Assembly: GCA_937888935.1 (NCBI GenBank)
Contig: CALARO010000158.1
Location: forward strand, 1 to 5,440
Length of the DNA stretch: 5,440 nucleotides
Direction: 5' to 3'
DNA from: an uncultured Clostridia bacterium
GTDB taxonomy: Bacteria; Bacillota; Clostridia; Christensenellales; Borkfalkiaceae
The notes beneath the pieces are model-generated. The model did not search any database and was not told where the DNA came from. It saw only the letters and a list, made by a program, of their open reading frames with translations. The stretch's first letter is position 1; every line of letters starts with the position of its first letter. Shown here piece by piece: positions 5,297-5,440 of the stretch. Both the position numbers and the translations under genes were made by a program.

Positions 5297-5313
5297 ACCG
5301 GGAAAAACTCGGT
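5297..5313 (+). other. Small intercistronic hairpin before the beta subunit gene
   Basis: ACCGGG pairs with CTCGGT (one G-U pair) around a five-A loop, directly after the biotin carrier stop, and is followed by GTTTTG. The stem is short and the U-run only four bases, so full termination is unlikely. It could lower read-through or protect the upstream message, or it could be chance. Confidence 0.35.
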
Positions 5314-5341
5314 GTTTTGAAGAAATTTTCGGAGAACTCAG

Positions 5342-5440
5342 ATGACTTTGAATTTACTCTTTAATATCGGCGAGATGTTCAAAGGGTTGTGGGAACAAAT
5401 GGGAATTGCAAACGGCGTATGGCAGAATTACGTGATGCTT
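5342..5440 (+). CDS. Probable decarboxylase beta subunit (OadB/GcdB/MmdB family), 3' part outside the window
   Basis: The frame opens at ATG 5342 and stays open for 33 codons to the window edge. GGAG at 5331-5334, seven bases upstream, supports the start. The visible peptide (MTLNLLFNIGEMFKGLWEQ, then MGIANGVWQNYVML) resembles the N terminus of beta subunits, where a short amphipathic stretch ends in a tryptophan and an N-x-V-M-type sequence just before the first membrane helix. The main support is context: in such operons the large membrane subunit is the one component still missing, and it commonly sits beside the biotin carrier gene. In the family it decarboxylates carboxybiotin and exports Na+. 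The catalytic and ion-binding helices lie beyond the window, so the call is an inference. Confidence 0.72.
   Translation, partial: MTLNLLFNIGEMFKGLWEQMGIANGVWQNYVML

Overview
The window looks like a chromosomal piece of an anaerobic Firmicute, probably an uncultured gut Clostridia member. The evidence is strong Shine-Dalgarno sites (AAGGAGG, GGAGG), a LacX-type sugar epimerase and a Na+-pump type biotin decarboxylase operon. A Christensenellales/Borkfalkia-like origin is only an impression; there is no marker gene here that fixes taxonomy.

Left part (1-1030). The 3' portion of a LacX-like aldose 1-epimerase enters from the left edge. Convergent to it is a tRNA-Trp(CCA) gene on the minus strand with a near-consensus promoter, an encoded CCA end and an intrinsic terminator that starts one base after CCA. 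Directly downstream of the tRNA lies a tandem array: two full units of about 158-159 bp plus a 60-bp partial one. Each copy carries the last 20-21 nt of the tRNA together with its terminator. This array is the most unusual structure in the window. It resembles repeated attachment-site duplications at a tRNA 3' end.

Middle (1031-2698). A complete RNase HI gene (rnhA) is followed by a membrane protein of the VTT/TVP38 (DedA-like) family. The start of the membrane protein gene is ambiguous, because a -10-like TATACT/TATAAT stretch directly abuts the best ATG.

Right part (2699-5440). After a gene-poor interval of about 350 bp with a near-consensus promoter and a 14-bp perfect palindrome in the leader, an operon encodes, in order, a carboxyltransferase, an OadG-type small membrane subunit, a biotin carrier protein (EAMKM) and the first 33 codons of what is probably the beta subunit. 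Together these are the parts of a sodium-translocating biotin-dependent decarboxylase. In the known family the carboxyltransferase moves CO2 from an acyl-CoA or oxo-acid onto the carrier's biotin, the beta subunit decarboxylates carboxybiotin while exporting Na+, and the gamma/delta-type subunit holds the complex at the membrane. The carboxyltransferase is short (455 aa) and has lost several signature glycine motifs, so its substrate cannot be named from sequence.
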